Source of the DNA: Cryptomeria japonica
Lineage: Eukaryota; Streptophyta; Pinopsida; Cupressales; Cupressaceae
Reading direction: 5' to 3'
NCBI RefSeq assembly: GCF_030272615.1
Contig: NW_026729183.1
Location: forward strand, 1-64,000
Length of the DNA stretch: 64,000 nt
Made by a program: the position numbers and the translations under genes. The notes below the pieces were generated by a model that did not search any database, had not been told where the DNA came from, and saw nothing but the letters and a program-made list of their open reading frames with translations. The first letter of the stretch is position 1, and every line of letters starts with the position of its first letter. Of the stretch, positions 47,574 through 58,806 are shown piece by piece.

Positions 47574-49653
47574 AGTCGACCTAGATAAAATAAACGCGAT
47601 AGTAGAATGGCCAATTCCTAAGAATGTTTCAGAGGTAAGAAGCTTTATGGGGCTAGCAGGTTACTATAGGAGGTTTGTGGAAGGATTCTCTAAGATAGCA
47701 AACCCCATCACCTCGTTGCAAAGGAAGGGCAAAAGGTTTGTATGGACTGAGCAAAGTGATAAGGCATTTCAAATCTTGAAGGGAAAACTAACTTCAGCAC
47801 CCATTCTAAAGGTACCAGATCCAAATGGACACTTCACAGTCATAACAGATGCTTCTATTGAAGGGTTAGGAGGAGTACTTGTCCAATATGAAGGGGTAGT
47901 GGTTTACAAATCTAGGAAGCTAAAGACTCATGAAGTCAATTATGCACCCCACAACTTAGAGTTGGCAGCAATTGTGCATGCCCTGCAAAAGTGGAGACAC
48001 TTCTTACTAGGGAAGCCCTTTGAGCTTAAGTCGGACAACCAAGGACTAAAATACATCTTTACCCAACCTCACTTAAATGCCAGACAAAGAAGGTGGTTAG
48101 AGTTTCTAAGTGAATATGATTTTGAAATTGAATATATTAAGGGAAAAGAAAATAGGGTGGCAGATGCCTTAAGTAGGAGGAGACACTTGATGACTATAGC
48201 AACCTTCAAAACCTCTTTCAAAAGGCAAGTAATGGATGAACAAGGACATGACCCATGGTATGAGCAAGTCAAATTAACTATAAGACACAACCCGACCGAT
48301 CCTAAGGTCGAAGGGTATACATTAGATGAAGATGGGTTGCTCAGATACAATAATAGAATCTATATTCCTAATTCAGGGAATTTAAGGGAAGTAGTCTTAT
48401 CGGAGGCTCACAATGCCCCTTATTCAGGCCACCCAGGAGTTAACAAACTTTATGCAGATCTAAAGAAGCTATACTTTTGGCAAGGGTTGAAGAGCGATAT
48501 TGTCAAGTATGTAGCTAAATGTTTGGAGTGTCAAAGAGTAAAGGCAGAACATAGACACCCAGCTGGATTGTTGCAATTGCACGATGTACCTCAACATAAG
48601 TGGCAAGTTATTAGCATGGATTTTGTACAAGGGTTACCCATGTCACCTTCTAGGCATGATGCAATAATGGTGGTAATTGACAAACTCACTAAGGTGGCAC
48701 ACTTTATACCAGGAAATCTGACGGATGATGCACCCACCTTGGCTAGACGCTTCGTTAAGGAGATAGTTAGGTTGCATGGAATACCAGAGAAAATCATATT
48801 AGACAGAGATGCAAGATTCACTTCCAGGTTTTGGACCACTCTTCAATCAGCTCTAGGAACTCAACTAAATTTTAGCACCGCATACCATCCGGAAACCGAC
48901 GGTCAGATAGAAAGGACAAATCAGATTATGGAAGACCTGCTTCGCATGTACTGCATGGACCAACAGAGGAAATGGGAAGAGTACCTACCTTTGGTAGAGT
49001 TTGCCTACAATAATACATATCAAACATCTTTGGGAATGGCACCTTTTGAAGCTTTGTATGGTAGACCATGTCGAACACCTTTGAGTTGGGATAGTCTTGA
49101 AGATAGAGTGATTATTGGACCAGATATGTTGAAAGAAATGGAAAGGAAAACTAAGGAAATTAGGCAAAGATTGAAGGAAGCCTCGGATAGGCAGAAAAGT
49201 TATGCAGACAAAAACAGAACACCAAGGGAGTTTGAAGTAGGAGAGAAAGTCTTCCTAAGGGTTAGGCCACACAAGAGTTCCATAAGATTTGGGAAAAAGA
49301 CTAAGCTTGCACCTCGATATGTCGGACCCTTTGAAATATTGGGAAGAATTAATCCAGTTGCTTATCGGTTGGCCTTACCTCCCCAATTGAGCCGAATCCA
49401 TGATGTCTTCCATGTATCTCTTCTTAAAAAGTATGTACCTGATGAGAAACACATTTTGAATTGGGATGCTTTTCAGGTCCAAGAAATGGGGGGAATAATG
49501 ATAGAGCCATTCAGAATCTTGGAGAGGCGCCAGTGCCAGTTGCGCAACACAGAGGTTGATCAGTGCAAAGTGCAATGGGACCAGTATGACGAAAAGAATG
49601 CCACGTGGGAGGATACTAAAGAGATGCAGCAGATGTTTCCTTTTTTGTTTTGA
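47566..49653 (+). CDS. pol: Gypsy pol remnant: RT end, RNase H, integrase, chromodomain
   Basis: The open frame enters at the deletion joint with [16 protein letters not shown] and runs to a stop at 49,653; the first Met is at 47,647 (668 residues from there). Counting from that Met: RT end GLAGYYRRF (2-10); RNase H with Asp68, Glu105, Asp130 and Asp173 ([22 protein letters not shown]); integrase zinc site His255, His262, Cys292 and Cys295; catalytic Asp325, Asp386 and Glu422 with 35 residues between the last two; GPF module (RYVGPFEIL, about 556-565); chromodomain about 618-665 ending [18 protein letters not shown]. Integrase inserts the cDNA; the chromodomain is thought to steer it to heterochromatin. 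No stop interrupts it, but without gag, protease and RT the element is non-autonomous. Confidence 0.95.
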   Translation, partial: GIPVDLDKINAIVEWPIPKNVSEVRSFMGLAGYYRRFVEGFSKIANPITSLQRKGKRFVWTEQSDKAFQILKGKLTSAPILKVPDPNGHFTVITDASIEGLGGVLVQYEGVVVYKSRKLKTHEVNYAPHNLELAAIVHALQKWRHFLLGKPFELKSDNQGLKYIFTQPHLNARQRRWLEFLSEYDFEIEYIKGKENRVADALSRRRHLMTIATFKTSFKRQVMDEQGHDPWYEQVKLTIRHNPTDPKVEGYTLDEDGLLRYNNRIYIPNSGNLREVVLSEAHNAPYSGHPGVNKLYADLKKLYFWQGLKSDIVKYVAKCLECQRVKAEHRHPAGLLQLHDVPQHKWQVISMDFVQGLPMSPSRHDAIMVVIDKLTKVAHFIPGNLTDDAPTLARRFVKEIVRLHGIPEKIILDRDARFTSRFWTTLQSALGTQLNFSTAYHPETDGQIERTNQIMEDLLRMYCMDQQRKWEEYLPLVEFAYNNTYQTSLGMAPFEALYGRPCRTPLSWDSLEDRVIIGPDMLKEMERKTKEIRQRLKEASDRQKSYADKNRTPREFEVGEKVFLRVRPHKSSIRFGKKTKLAPRYVGPFEILGRINPVAYRLALPPQLSRIHDVFHVSLLKKYVPDEKHILNWDAFQVQEMGGIMIEPFRILERRQCQLRNTEVDQCKVQWDQYDEKNATWEDTKEMQQMFPFLF

Positions 49654-49710
49654 ACATGAACCATAAACTCTTTTGAATGCATTTAATAAGTGCATCGGGA
49701 CGATACACAG

Positions 49711-49726
49711 ATTAAGGGGGGGAGGA
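49711..49726 (+). other. Gypsy polypurine tract
   Basis: ATTAAGGGGGGGAGGA directly before the 3' LTR start TGTCACAACC. Primer site for plus-strand synthesis. Confidence 0.9.
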
Positions 49727-52700
49727 TGTCACAACCCTCCTTTATCACCTTTTGATTTAAATAGAAAACTCTATTATATTTCTTTGGATAAACTATTGAA
49801 TGAATATTTTAAGGGAATAAAAATAATAAAACACACACACACATGGAAAATATATATATATTTTTAATTGGTTATTTAATTTCCCTCACTCAAATTAAGG
49901 CACATGTTGTAGGAGGAATAAGAAGCTTCTAGAGACTTCTCCACCACCTTGCATGTAACTCCTCCCACTAAGCCTAATCAATTTGCATGGAGGCCAAATT
50001 GGGAGAGAAGCTCTTTTTTTCAATTAATAATTAGGTAGTGGGAATTTGAAATTTCTTTTATAAAAGATGTACAAGTTTCAAAAGAGGTGTTGGCTATTCC
50101 ATAAGAAATTCTGCAAGTTAAATTCTCCTTTGTAGTCAATTTTCATTTTCAGCTAAGGTTTTGTTGGGAGGACTTCTCTTCAATTTGGAGGATCAAGGAA
50201 GACTCTACACCATTTTCAAGCACCCAGGTTCTTTCAAACTTAGTTTCGTGCATCTTATTCTTGTTGTAGATTAGATTTGATTAAATTATTTTATGAGAAT
50301 GAGATTCATTTGTTTTTGATAAGAAATTAGTTTCAGTTTTGATAAGAAGTAGATTAAGTTGTTTAGATTAAATTGTTTGATGAGAATGAGATTCATGGTT
50401 TCAGATTCTTGATAAAAATTAGTTTTAGTTTTGATAAGAAGTAGATTAAATGGTTTAAGAGATTAGAGTCATTTGATGAAAATTAGATTCATTGTTTTCA
50501 GATTTTTTTTGTGATCCATTCATTTCAAATTTTGATAAGAATTAGATTCATCCAGATTAAATCGTTAAAATATCTTATTAAGTTTTAGATGTGAATTTAG
50601 AACTACCTTCATCTCCCTTCTCCAAAATCTTTTCTCTAGTTATTGATTCAAAGTCTGAATGTATTCTTTCTCTAGTTTATTGATTTAAGTCTGAAATATA
50701 TTCTTTTCTCTAGTTTATTGATTTAAAGTCTGAAATGTATTATTTCTCTGGTTATTGATTTAAAGTCTGAACTGTGTATTCGAAAGGATCTTGCTGTAAT
50801 CAATCTCTCTAAGATTTCTCATCTTCTGGTTTTCTAAATCCTCTGTAAAAATACTTTTAACATTTCCCTTTTGTGAAAGATTTTCCCTGTGTATATAAAT
50901 AAACTATCTCTTTCTCTGTGAATGGATCTCCCTGTGTGAAAAACAAAAGAAATGAAAGAAAAAGGAATAAATTTTCTCTTTTTTTTCTATGAACAGATCT
51001 CCCTGTGTGTACAAACAAATTTTCTCCTTTCCCTGTGAATAGATCTCCCTGTGTAGAAAACAAAAGAAATGGAAAAAAAAAAGAGAAGAAGAACCTCTCT
51101 GGTTACTGCTTCATTGTATTTTGTCCCTGAAATTTGATCTACAACATTGTTATTTACCTGTTATCTACCCTGCTCTGAGTGATTATCAATAATTTAAAAA
51201 TGCAATACTCCTGTATAAAAAAAATATAATAATTATATTATATATAAGAACATATATATTTATATACACATACATATATATATATATATATATAAATAAC
51301 CAAAAAAAAGAAGAAATCATTTCGAACTTTAGAAAAATCTCTTAAAACCCCCGTAACGCATGGCGTTTCGCACAAAATAGACGTCGGCAGTGTGCATGGA
51401 CGGTTACGTTGTAACCGTCGCAGAGTACGGAGGGGCCCGCGGGTCCCCTCATCTCTGCGGACCTGCGCATGCAGGGCCGCAGGGGTGATGGGACCTGTGG
51501 TCCCCACCCCGCACCCTATTTACTACCAAGTAAAATATGTTATTTAAATAAAAGTTTCTTTTCCTTTTCAAATTGGTAAATTGAAATTTTAAATTGGATT
51601 TTTTTTTATATATGTAAATTAATAATCTATGTCAGTTACTATTTGTTATTTAATTAAAAAAAAAAATTAGTTTGATAGAAATGGCATTTAGGAAATATTG
51701 AATTCTCTTTTTGTGTAAGCTTTAAGATATCGTATTTCGACTTAGAAAAAAATTGGGCTAATATGTAGCAAGTTCATAATTAAATTATCCTTAGTAAGTT
51801 TAAAATTGTAGACTATATTCTTTCAAAGTTAAGAAACTCAACCCATTAAGAATCATTGGGACACTTGATTGCTCTTTAGAGATTAACTTACATTAATACA
51901 AATGCTTATATTTAATCGTTATTTTGGACTCGTTAAATCTTCTTTCATCATGCAAGTTCCTCATAGATTAATTGCTTTCATTGATGGTTCATAATATGCG
52001 AATTATTTGTGGAATAATTACATCTTTCATGCAATTACTATTATGCAAGTTTCGTGATGGTCCTTATTATGCAAATTACACTTCAAGTAGTTACTTCAAT
52101 TATTTACACTCTCATTTTTTTGTTTTCGTAGTTAGAAAACTAAATAAAGGAAGTTGGAAAACCAAAACTAGCAGCGTTCGGTATATATGGTGCCTCTGGG
52201 TCACGCTTACGGGTAATGCCGTCGTGTTGAACTACTGCACTTAACACCTAATAAAGCTGCATTAACGACGTCTGTGGCATCGTCCCTATAAATCGTCAGG
52301 GAGTAATAAGGGACATTTGGAAGTTAAAAATCCAAGGGGCGGGTAATCCCTCTTGGATCGATAATTTAATAAGATAACTTTTAAATGATTTTCACATCCG
52401 TTGAGATACACCATAGTAAACCCCTTTTTAAGGATGGTTAAGTTAAATACCCTCATGAAATTTACTTTCTTTCTTTATTTATTCATCTCGAAGGGATATT
52501 GGCGTTTTGCAATTGGGCGACGTTCATGATAAGTATTAGGATCTAGTTATTTTCTTTTTTTAGGCCACAAGCAATAGGCCATCTTGAGCCTTCGCTTAAG
52601 TGCTACCATCGTGGGTAGCAACCACAGAGAAACTGTCTGGGACACTGACCCTAGAAAGGGTTGCGTACCCACAAATCAGTTTACATCAAACCACAGATTA

Positions 52701-53310
52701 GAAAATAGAACTACATACTTTACGCCTTGATCCCGTGCCGAAGCGGGTATGTAGGCAGTCTTGGGACGGAGTTGTCCCTCGTACTCAGGCGTTCATGGGT
52801 GGGGTCTAGGCTTGGTTGAGTAAGAATCCTAATTGAAAGATAAGATAATCAAATTTAATTCAATGCATACTCGGAAGGAATCCCGTATGGATTCGCTTGA
52901 CTTCCCGAGGCTTTAAGCCAAATTCCGAGGCGGAATTCAAGCTTGTATTATTTTTAATTACTCCTAAGGACGGCGACCTCGGTGCATTCTTGTTAGAAGA
53001 GTGTAGTACTTAGTGAGTGACTCAGGACCCGAATGGTCCCAATGAGTCTAAGTCTCTGGCCAGAGCATCTCCTATCCCGTTTGGATGGATGCCTACCCTG
53101 TATGGGTAGATGCCTATCCCGTATTGGATAGATGGAAATTTTACGTCCCGTATGGACAATTGCCTAACCCGTATGGTTAGAAGCTCATCCTGAATGGATG
53201 AATGCCTAATCCTAATTGGATGGATGCCCAGAGTATGCAATTGAATAAAACATAATGAAAAAAAAAATAATACTCAATTTTTGTTGAATCAATTTTGGTG
53301 GGTTATTACA
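49727..53310 (+). repeat. Gypsy 3' LTR, complete
   Basis: About 3584 bases, TG...CA, followed by the tattc target copy. The first 3158 bases match the 5' LTR. The last ~426 (52,885-53,310) exist only here because the 5' copy lost them, and contain the hairpin series. No coding region. Confidence 0.92.
53054..53221 (+). repeat. Series of short hairpins with varying stems near the LTR end
   Basis: After a 12 base palindrome CTCTGGCCAGAG (53,054-53,065) come seven stem-loops: ATCC/GGAT (53,074), CTACCC/GGGTAG (53,093), CTATCC/GGATAG (53,114), GTCC/GGAC (53,145), CTAACC/GGTTAG (53,164), TCATCC/GGATGA (53,185) and ATCC/GGAT (53,209). Loops are 5-6 bases, several reading CGTAT, and units are mostly 20-21 bases apart. 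Stem bases differ between units but always pair. Confidence 0.85.
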
Positions 53311-53315
53311 TATTC
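53311..53315. other. Right target-site duplication of the gypsy element
   Basis: tattc, the partner of 44,405-44,409. Confidence 0.92.
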
Positions 53316-53617
53316 AATGTAGTCGATCTTCACATGAAATATCTTCAAGGAAATCCTTCTTGTGCACAAAAGTGATGTGACATCTTGATCTTATCCTTAT
53401 CTCTTAGTTAACTCATCACAAAATGTCACTGGTTGCATCTCACAAGCTAGATTGCCAAACTGGAAACCCTAGAGTTGTGTGACTATGACACCGGTCCACT
53501 TCATCATAGTAGACCAAAACCGCTTCCAATCTTCATATGTTCATACCGGTTCACCTGCTCTTATTGACATCAATGACAACATACATTATCATCATACCAA
53601 TTCATCATATGCCAACA
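53316..53617 (-). repeat. Copia 5' LTR, proximal part (right of the gypsy insertion)
   Basis: It continues the LTR broken at 44,409 and ends at GCCAACA (minus-strand start TGTTGGCATATG). Together the two parts give an LTR of about 1342 bases. The next five bases, tatta, would be the element's target copy, but the other end is lost. Confidence 0.8.
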
Positions 53618-53942
53618 TATTATAGTGTAAGAGAGAATTGAAATGAAACTCTAAACTGCATATCAATAGACAAAGCATAATGCAGGTACAAAGGAGCATA
53701 AACCATCATTGGATATCCAATATGCAAGGAGGAAGAGCGTGAGCATTCACTTGCAGAGGGAGAGAAGAAGGACTAGTGTTGTAGATGGTCAATTGGAAAG
53801 AGAAATGATAAAGAATAAGGTTTGTGGAGCAAACAATGAAAATACCCCCAAAAAATCTTCATTTCCCAAAGTTTTTAGGGCAATGTAGTTGGCAGTAATT
53901 CATGCCAAGTGGGTCCATAAAGTGTACACGGGAAGGCGGTTA
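53618..53942. other. Spacer, nothing recognised
   Basis: Purine-rich unique-looking DNA between two copia LTRs, without a supported gene. Confidence 0.6.
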
Positions 53943-55458
53943 TGTTGGCATTTCAATAGGTTTGTTGGAGATTGATGATATAATTGATAAAGGATGATTA
54001 CTGTCTTAATGATATTATTTTGTCATTGATGTCAAGCAATTGATTTTTTGATTCAATATGATGTTGCCATATCTTAAAGAGTATGTTTTGATGAGTATAA
54101 AGATGTCGGTAAGTGACATAGAAAGAATGTGAAAATAAAGGGGAGTAATAAGTTATTCAATGGGCAACTATTACTGAGTTAGACAGTGATGAGATTATGT
54201 TATTTTGATTGTTTCGATATCCTATATATGTGTATTCAAAGACTGAATAAGAAGGAGAAAAGATCTCATGCAATAGAATGAGTAAAGGTTTGATACTATT
54301 CTATTTTACCGAGCAAGGAGCCAGTCGGTAAAGTCCGAGGTTATTGGTGTCGGTTAAAGAAGAAACAAGTCACTGTGTTGGTATACACCGAGCTATGAAC
54401 CGAGACAAACACAGAATGTCTACCGAGTAAAGTTCAGTATTAATCGAGCGTCAACCGAGCAGTAACAAAACGCATTGGATGAATAAATACATTATTAAAT
54501 GAAAGATGCCAATGAGCTGGAGATTTATAGAAGATTGGAATGTCGTGCAAGAAGTTTGTTAAGGATCTACGGCAATGAAAATTCAAGAGTCAGATCTACA
54601 ACACAGATTGAACGATTATGACCGAGCACAAGTACCAAGGAAGGAATACAAGTTCTAAGGCAAGATAAAACATTTTTCAGTTCGAAGGATTCAATGAACC
54701 TAGTCAAGTTTGAAGACCTGATGGCTAAGATTAATAATGGGAAATGTGATTAAGGAGATTAAGCGGTTAGGAATTGCTTATAAATAAAGAATAGTTTATG
54801 AACAAAGTATGCAGGAAAATAGAAGAACAGTGATGCTATTGAAGTGATTACCGAGTACAGAAGATTGAAGAACAGAGTGAAAAGCCCAACAAGGAGGAAG
54901 ATAAGTCTTATGACAAGTTTATTTTGAGTACATAGAGTCTTCTTTAACATTTCAGATGTGAAGTTGTAGATATATTTTATTACTGTTATTTATTTCTGTA
55001 AGTGACAGGAAATCTCTTAACCGAGTGGACCTAACAGTCTTATTTGTATATCCTCTAGCAAGGTAACATTCTAATTGAGTGTTTGAAATCCTTTGACAAG
55101 GTCACTTCTAACAAAGTGCAAGATTCTAATAGATCTGAGGGAAATCCCTTGACTAGGTCACATCTAGCAATGTGTTTATGTAATCTTTAACACGATTGGC
55201 TTTTAACCAAGCTTCTTTAGAAGAGTATATTTTCTTTGTGGGTCTAAAATCCCACAGTGGTTTTTCCCTATTTGGGTTTCCATGTTAAATCTGTTGTTAA
55301 ATGTGTTTTGATGTTTCAAGTTTATTAGTTTATGAGTTTGAATGATTTGCAATCATAGTTGCATATCAAGTAAGTTCTACCGAGGTTGAATCTGTTTAAG
55401 AGTTTGATTATTAAGTGTATCTAATTCACCCCCCCCCCCTCCTCTCATCAAACTAACA
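53943..55458 (+). repeat. Solo LTR of a related copia family
   Basis: Starts TGTTGGCATTTCAATAGG and ends CTAACA. It carries the family marks seen in the other copia LTRs: CCCACAGTGGTTTTTCCC followed by TTTGGGTTTCCATG (55,248-55,284), repeated CCGAG words (54,300-54,480), CTTTGACAAGGTCAC-like pieces and an 11-base C run at 55,429-55,439 before the end. Flanking ggtta/tgtta would be a target copy with one mismatch, so the ends are tentative. No internal region is present, so recombination between two LTRs likely removed the rest. Confidence 0.65.
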
Positions 55459-56022
55459 TGTTATGCATGGTCAAAAAAAAAATTTGAACACCCATTTTGA
55501 ACTTTATAATATTTAAAATATGTTTTAAACATATGCCTAAATTGATATACTTAGGTTTATATTAATTTATAAAAAGGTGAATATTATAATAGTTATTAGA
55601 TATTTTATAAATATGTATCGATCTAGGTGTGTGCGGTTATTGGCACAATAAAGGTTAAGTATCGGGTGACACTTTGAAATGACCACTTTTTGACCTTTTT
55701 ACACATAACGACTCATACAAATCAGATAATTACTACCTAGAAGCTAGAACAATAGCAATAAGCAGTTAAGTCACATACGAAGACAACTAAAAAAGTCATC
55801 AAAATATGATGTACTGTTTAAGATCTATGAGTGGGCCAAGCTAGCTATGATGACTACTATTGCTCTTCCCCTAGAACATTACTAGCCTCATTTATAGTAT
55901 CTAGGGTTATCAAGAGGGTTACATGAGAATATAACTAAAAAAGTGTGTGTCTCAATTTGTTGGGGGCAAGGAAAAAAAGTGCTTTTAAATTAATGGAAGT
56001 GACCTTGGGTTTTGCTAGACAA
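55459..56022. other. Spacer, nothing recognised
   Basis: AT-rich DNA with no supported gene. The lower part may be decayed LINE sequence continuing from the fragment at 56,023-56,890. Confidence 0.5.
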
Positions 56023-56890
56023 CTAACAATGAGACACATAGAATGGCCAAGCTTGAAATATCTTAAGAAGCGAGAGTGGTAGGTGAGTGAATGAATAGAA
56101 GGTGAGAGCAGATGGGCATATATAATTTGTGGAAGAGTTGAGATGAGAAAAAAGAGGGAATGTGGCTGTACCAAAATGTGTCACGTGATGACAAGCACAA
56201 GAGAAAATAAGGCCAGTCTTGACTGTGAACTTTACCCACCATTGGTGCAAAAGAGGAAGAAAGTGTGGGTGCTTGAACCACATTCTCTCAAATTTAAAAG
56301 AAGGTCGGTGTTGAAGAATTGTAAAATTTGCTAAAATATTTAAGGAGATAGCATAATGATCTGAACACACAAAAGGCAAGATAGCTGATTGAAATATGTA
56401 ATTTTGAAGCAACCAATTCTGAGAGATGAGAAACCTGTCTAATCTTTTTTCTATCTATAGAAAAAATTGCCCTTTTGTTTGTCCATGTGTAGTGATCATT
56501 TTTTGGAATTATATATCTTTTACTACATTATCAGATATGAAAAAAGAAAAATCCTCAATGGTCTTTTGGGGCGGGCATATTCCACCTTTTTTCTCTTGAG
56601 GGGAGACAATTGCATTAAAGTTTCCAACAAGGATAACATTTTGATTTAGAAGTTGCTGAATGATTGTAGATAATGTATCCCAAAGTCTCTTTTTCTCATG
56701 TGTAGGTGTGGGCCCATAAACATTAACTATTGTAAATGAGAGATCAAAACAATGAATACTAAACATTTACCAATTGCTACCTTCACTTACTAGTTTTTCT
56801 ATCACCTTCTTTTGATTCCATAATGTTTTTATCCTTTCAGAGGCACCTTGAGTTGGGACATGCACAAATTTCCAATTTGGCAGTTTTTGA
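56023..56890 (-). pseudogene. LINE ORF2 endonuclease fragment
   Basis: Minus strand: ASERIKTLWNQKKV, then TIVNVYGPTPTHEKKRLWDT, NVILVGNFNAIVSPQEKKGG, YTWTNKR.., EKRLDRFLISQNW, FVCSDHYAISL and FKFERMWFKHPHFLPLLHQWW. This is the apurinic endonuclease domain (GDFNA and SDH motifs, here GNFNA and SDH) of a plant L1-type LINE. The conserved Asp in GDFN is changed to Asn. Frames are broken near 56,766 and 56,500-56,420. No reverse transcriptase follows, so the element is truncated. Confidence 0.8.
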
Positions 56891-57260
56891 GTTGTTGCTT
56901 GGAAAGTGTCTTGGGATGTTTTTTTTTATCTTCTACACTATTTTTTTTCTATTTTATTATATTTTATGATGACTTATCTAATAGACATTATGACCAAGAT
57001 CTTATCAAAGTGTAGATTCAAAACACTAATATATATAGATTCATTGTCTTGGTACCTAACTCGATCAATGAAACCTTAAGATAATAAAGAAAATATGAAT
57101 GACATAAAGAAACAATCAATTCCTACTCACAACCACCAATGCATCATGGTTCACATTTCAGATCATGTGAAAATGATTGAGAAATAGGTAAAAATATGGT
57201 TTATAGTAAGGATGAACATCATTTAAACATGAAAATTAGTTTCAGTAGTGATGCTACTAG
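56891..57260. other. Spacer, nothing recognised
   Basis: AT-rich, no supported feature. Confidence 0.6.
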
Positions 57261-57866
57261 ATCTCCAAGTATTTGATCTAGGAAATAAAAAATATTTGAT
57301 CTAGGAATTATTAGATCTCCAAGTTAATGATCTAGGAAATAACAATTTTGAAGGTAGCATTCCTATTTGGATTGAAAAGTTGATAGATTTGAGAATTCTT
57401 AGATTGGCTTCTAATAAATTTGATGGTAGAATTCAACTTACTTGGAATCTTTGGATCTTTTAGAAAATAATTTGTCAGGAAAAATTCCTATTCAATTTTT
57501 AAAAATCACATTCCTTGTTGTGTTCAATCTTTCTAACAACATGTTGTCAAGGTTAATACCACAAGGGAAGCAATTTTCAACCTTTGGGATTTCTTCCTTT
57601 CTAGGAAATCCTAATCTTCATGGACCTCCCCTTGAAAACAGGACACAGAGTCTTGGTTTTGGTAGACCACATAATTACAAAGAATTGAATAATACAACCA
57701 CTGAAATGTAGATGCAGATGTAATGGATCGATGGTGGGCAGTGGGAGTGGGGTTAAGTTACGGAGTGGGATTTGCTACTATGATTGGAATGTTGTGCTTG
57801 CACATGAAATGGAGATACATATGCTTTTCTTTCATGGATAAATTTATCTATGACCTTTGTGAATAG
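57261..57866 (+). pseudogene. C-terminal fragment of an LRR receptor-like protein
   Basis: Leucine-rich repeats DLGNNNFEGSIPIWIEKL, LRILRLASNKFDGRI and LESLDLLENNLSGKIPIQFL, the capping region NLSNNMLSRLIPQGKQFSTF and FLGNPNLHGPPLEN. After a frameshift near 57,705 comes WWAVGVGLSYGVGFATMIGM, a membrane segment, with a short basic/aromatic tail stopping at 57,866. This is the usual C-terminus of receptor-like proteins that sense ligands at the plasma membrane and lack a kinase. The repeat GATCTCCAAGT..GATCTAGGAAAT is locally duplicated at 57,261-57,345. At least two frameshifts and missing N-terminal repeats make it a dead fragment. Confidence 0.85.
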
Positions 57867-58434
57867 TGAATCCTTAAAGTTGCTTCACAAAAGATGCTCC
57901 CAGCCTTTGCTTAGAATATTTCACAGTTGGGTTGTCACTCATATTTATGCTTGTTATTTGCATTGTCATGTGTGCTAATTAAAAATATTTTATTTAAATG
58001 ACTAGTACTACAAGATGTGCTATTTTTAAAAGTGTGAATTTTGTTCTTATTTTAAGCTTCCACAATTAATAATTAGAATTATAAAGTACATTACAAAGTT
58101 TTGAAAGTTTGGTCTTTTTATTTTAAAATTAAATATAGTAATTGTGTCAATGGTCCCTTGGTCTACTGTTGACGTTCAATGGCTCCAATTGAGCCCACCA
58201 AGGATTAAGTCTTGCTAAGTGCAAAGACTTCGACATCATAAGGGATGAAACTAGGATCGTGCCCTATGCGAATTTGGCAGAATGGTTACCCCTCAGTCCT
58301 TGGCTCTTAGCCAAAGAGGTTTTGTCCCATAGGCTTGTGCCCCCATATCGAGTGGCAAAAACTACTTCATGTGGCTTGTGTGCTTTGTGCTCTTGTTGGG
58401 CTATTGTGTTTGTAGGTCTAGAGCTCCATAACTT

Positions 58435-58437
<3 letters not shown>
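57867..58437. other. Spacer, nothing recognised
   Basis: Includes a mixed-composition stretch (58,200-58,430) less AT-rich than its surroundings, with an open frame on the plus strand from 58,259 that runs into the microsatellite. I cannot assign it. Confidence 0.5.
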
Positions 58438-58469
<32 letters not shown>

Positions 58470-58639
58470 ATGTATATATATATATATATATATGTATGTA
58501 TACATATATATGTATACATACATATGTATATATATATATATGTATACATACATATGTATATATATATATATATATATACATACATACATATGTATATAAA
58601 TATATATATATATACATATATATGTATATATATATATAC

Positions 58640-58671
<32 letters not shown>

Positions 58672-58806
58672 ATATGTATGTATACATATATATGTATATA
58701 CATATATGTATGTATACATATATATGTATGTATATATATATATATATACATATATGTATGTATATATATATATATATATGTATGTGTATATATATATATA
58801 TATATT
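58438..58806. repeat. Long TATA/TACATA/TG microsatellite
   Basis: About 370 bases of TA, TATG, TACATA and one TG run. Several long frames in both strands rich in Tyr/Ile/Met/Val are products of the repeat. Confidence 0.92.

Larger units (their letters stand above)
44410..53310 (+). mobile_element. Ty3/gypsy chromovirus, internally deleted, nested in copia LTR
   Basis: Starts TGTCACAACCC, ends GGTTATTACA, flanked by tattc. The 5' LTR lacks its last ~426 bases; gag, protease and most of RT are gone. The rest of pol with a chromodomain is intact, followed by a G-rich polypurine tract and a full 3' LTR of ~3584 bases. The long LTR plus chromodomain fit the Tekay/Del branch of chromoviruses (inference). 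The shared LTR parts differ by perhaps 1-2 % by eye, so it is young relative to its surroundings. Confidence 0.92.

Noticed and set aside
48069-48350. Minus-strand frames opposite gypsy pol
   Set aside because: Shadows of the intact pol frame with its catalytic residues.
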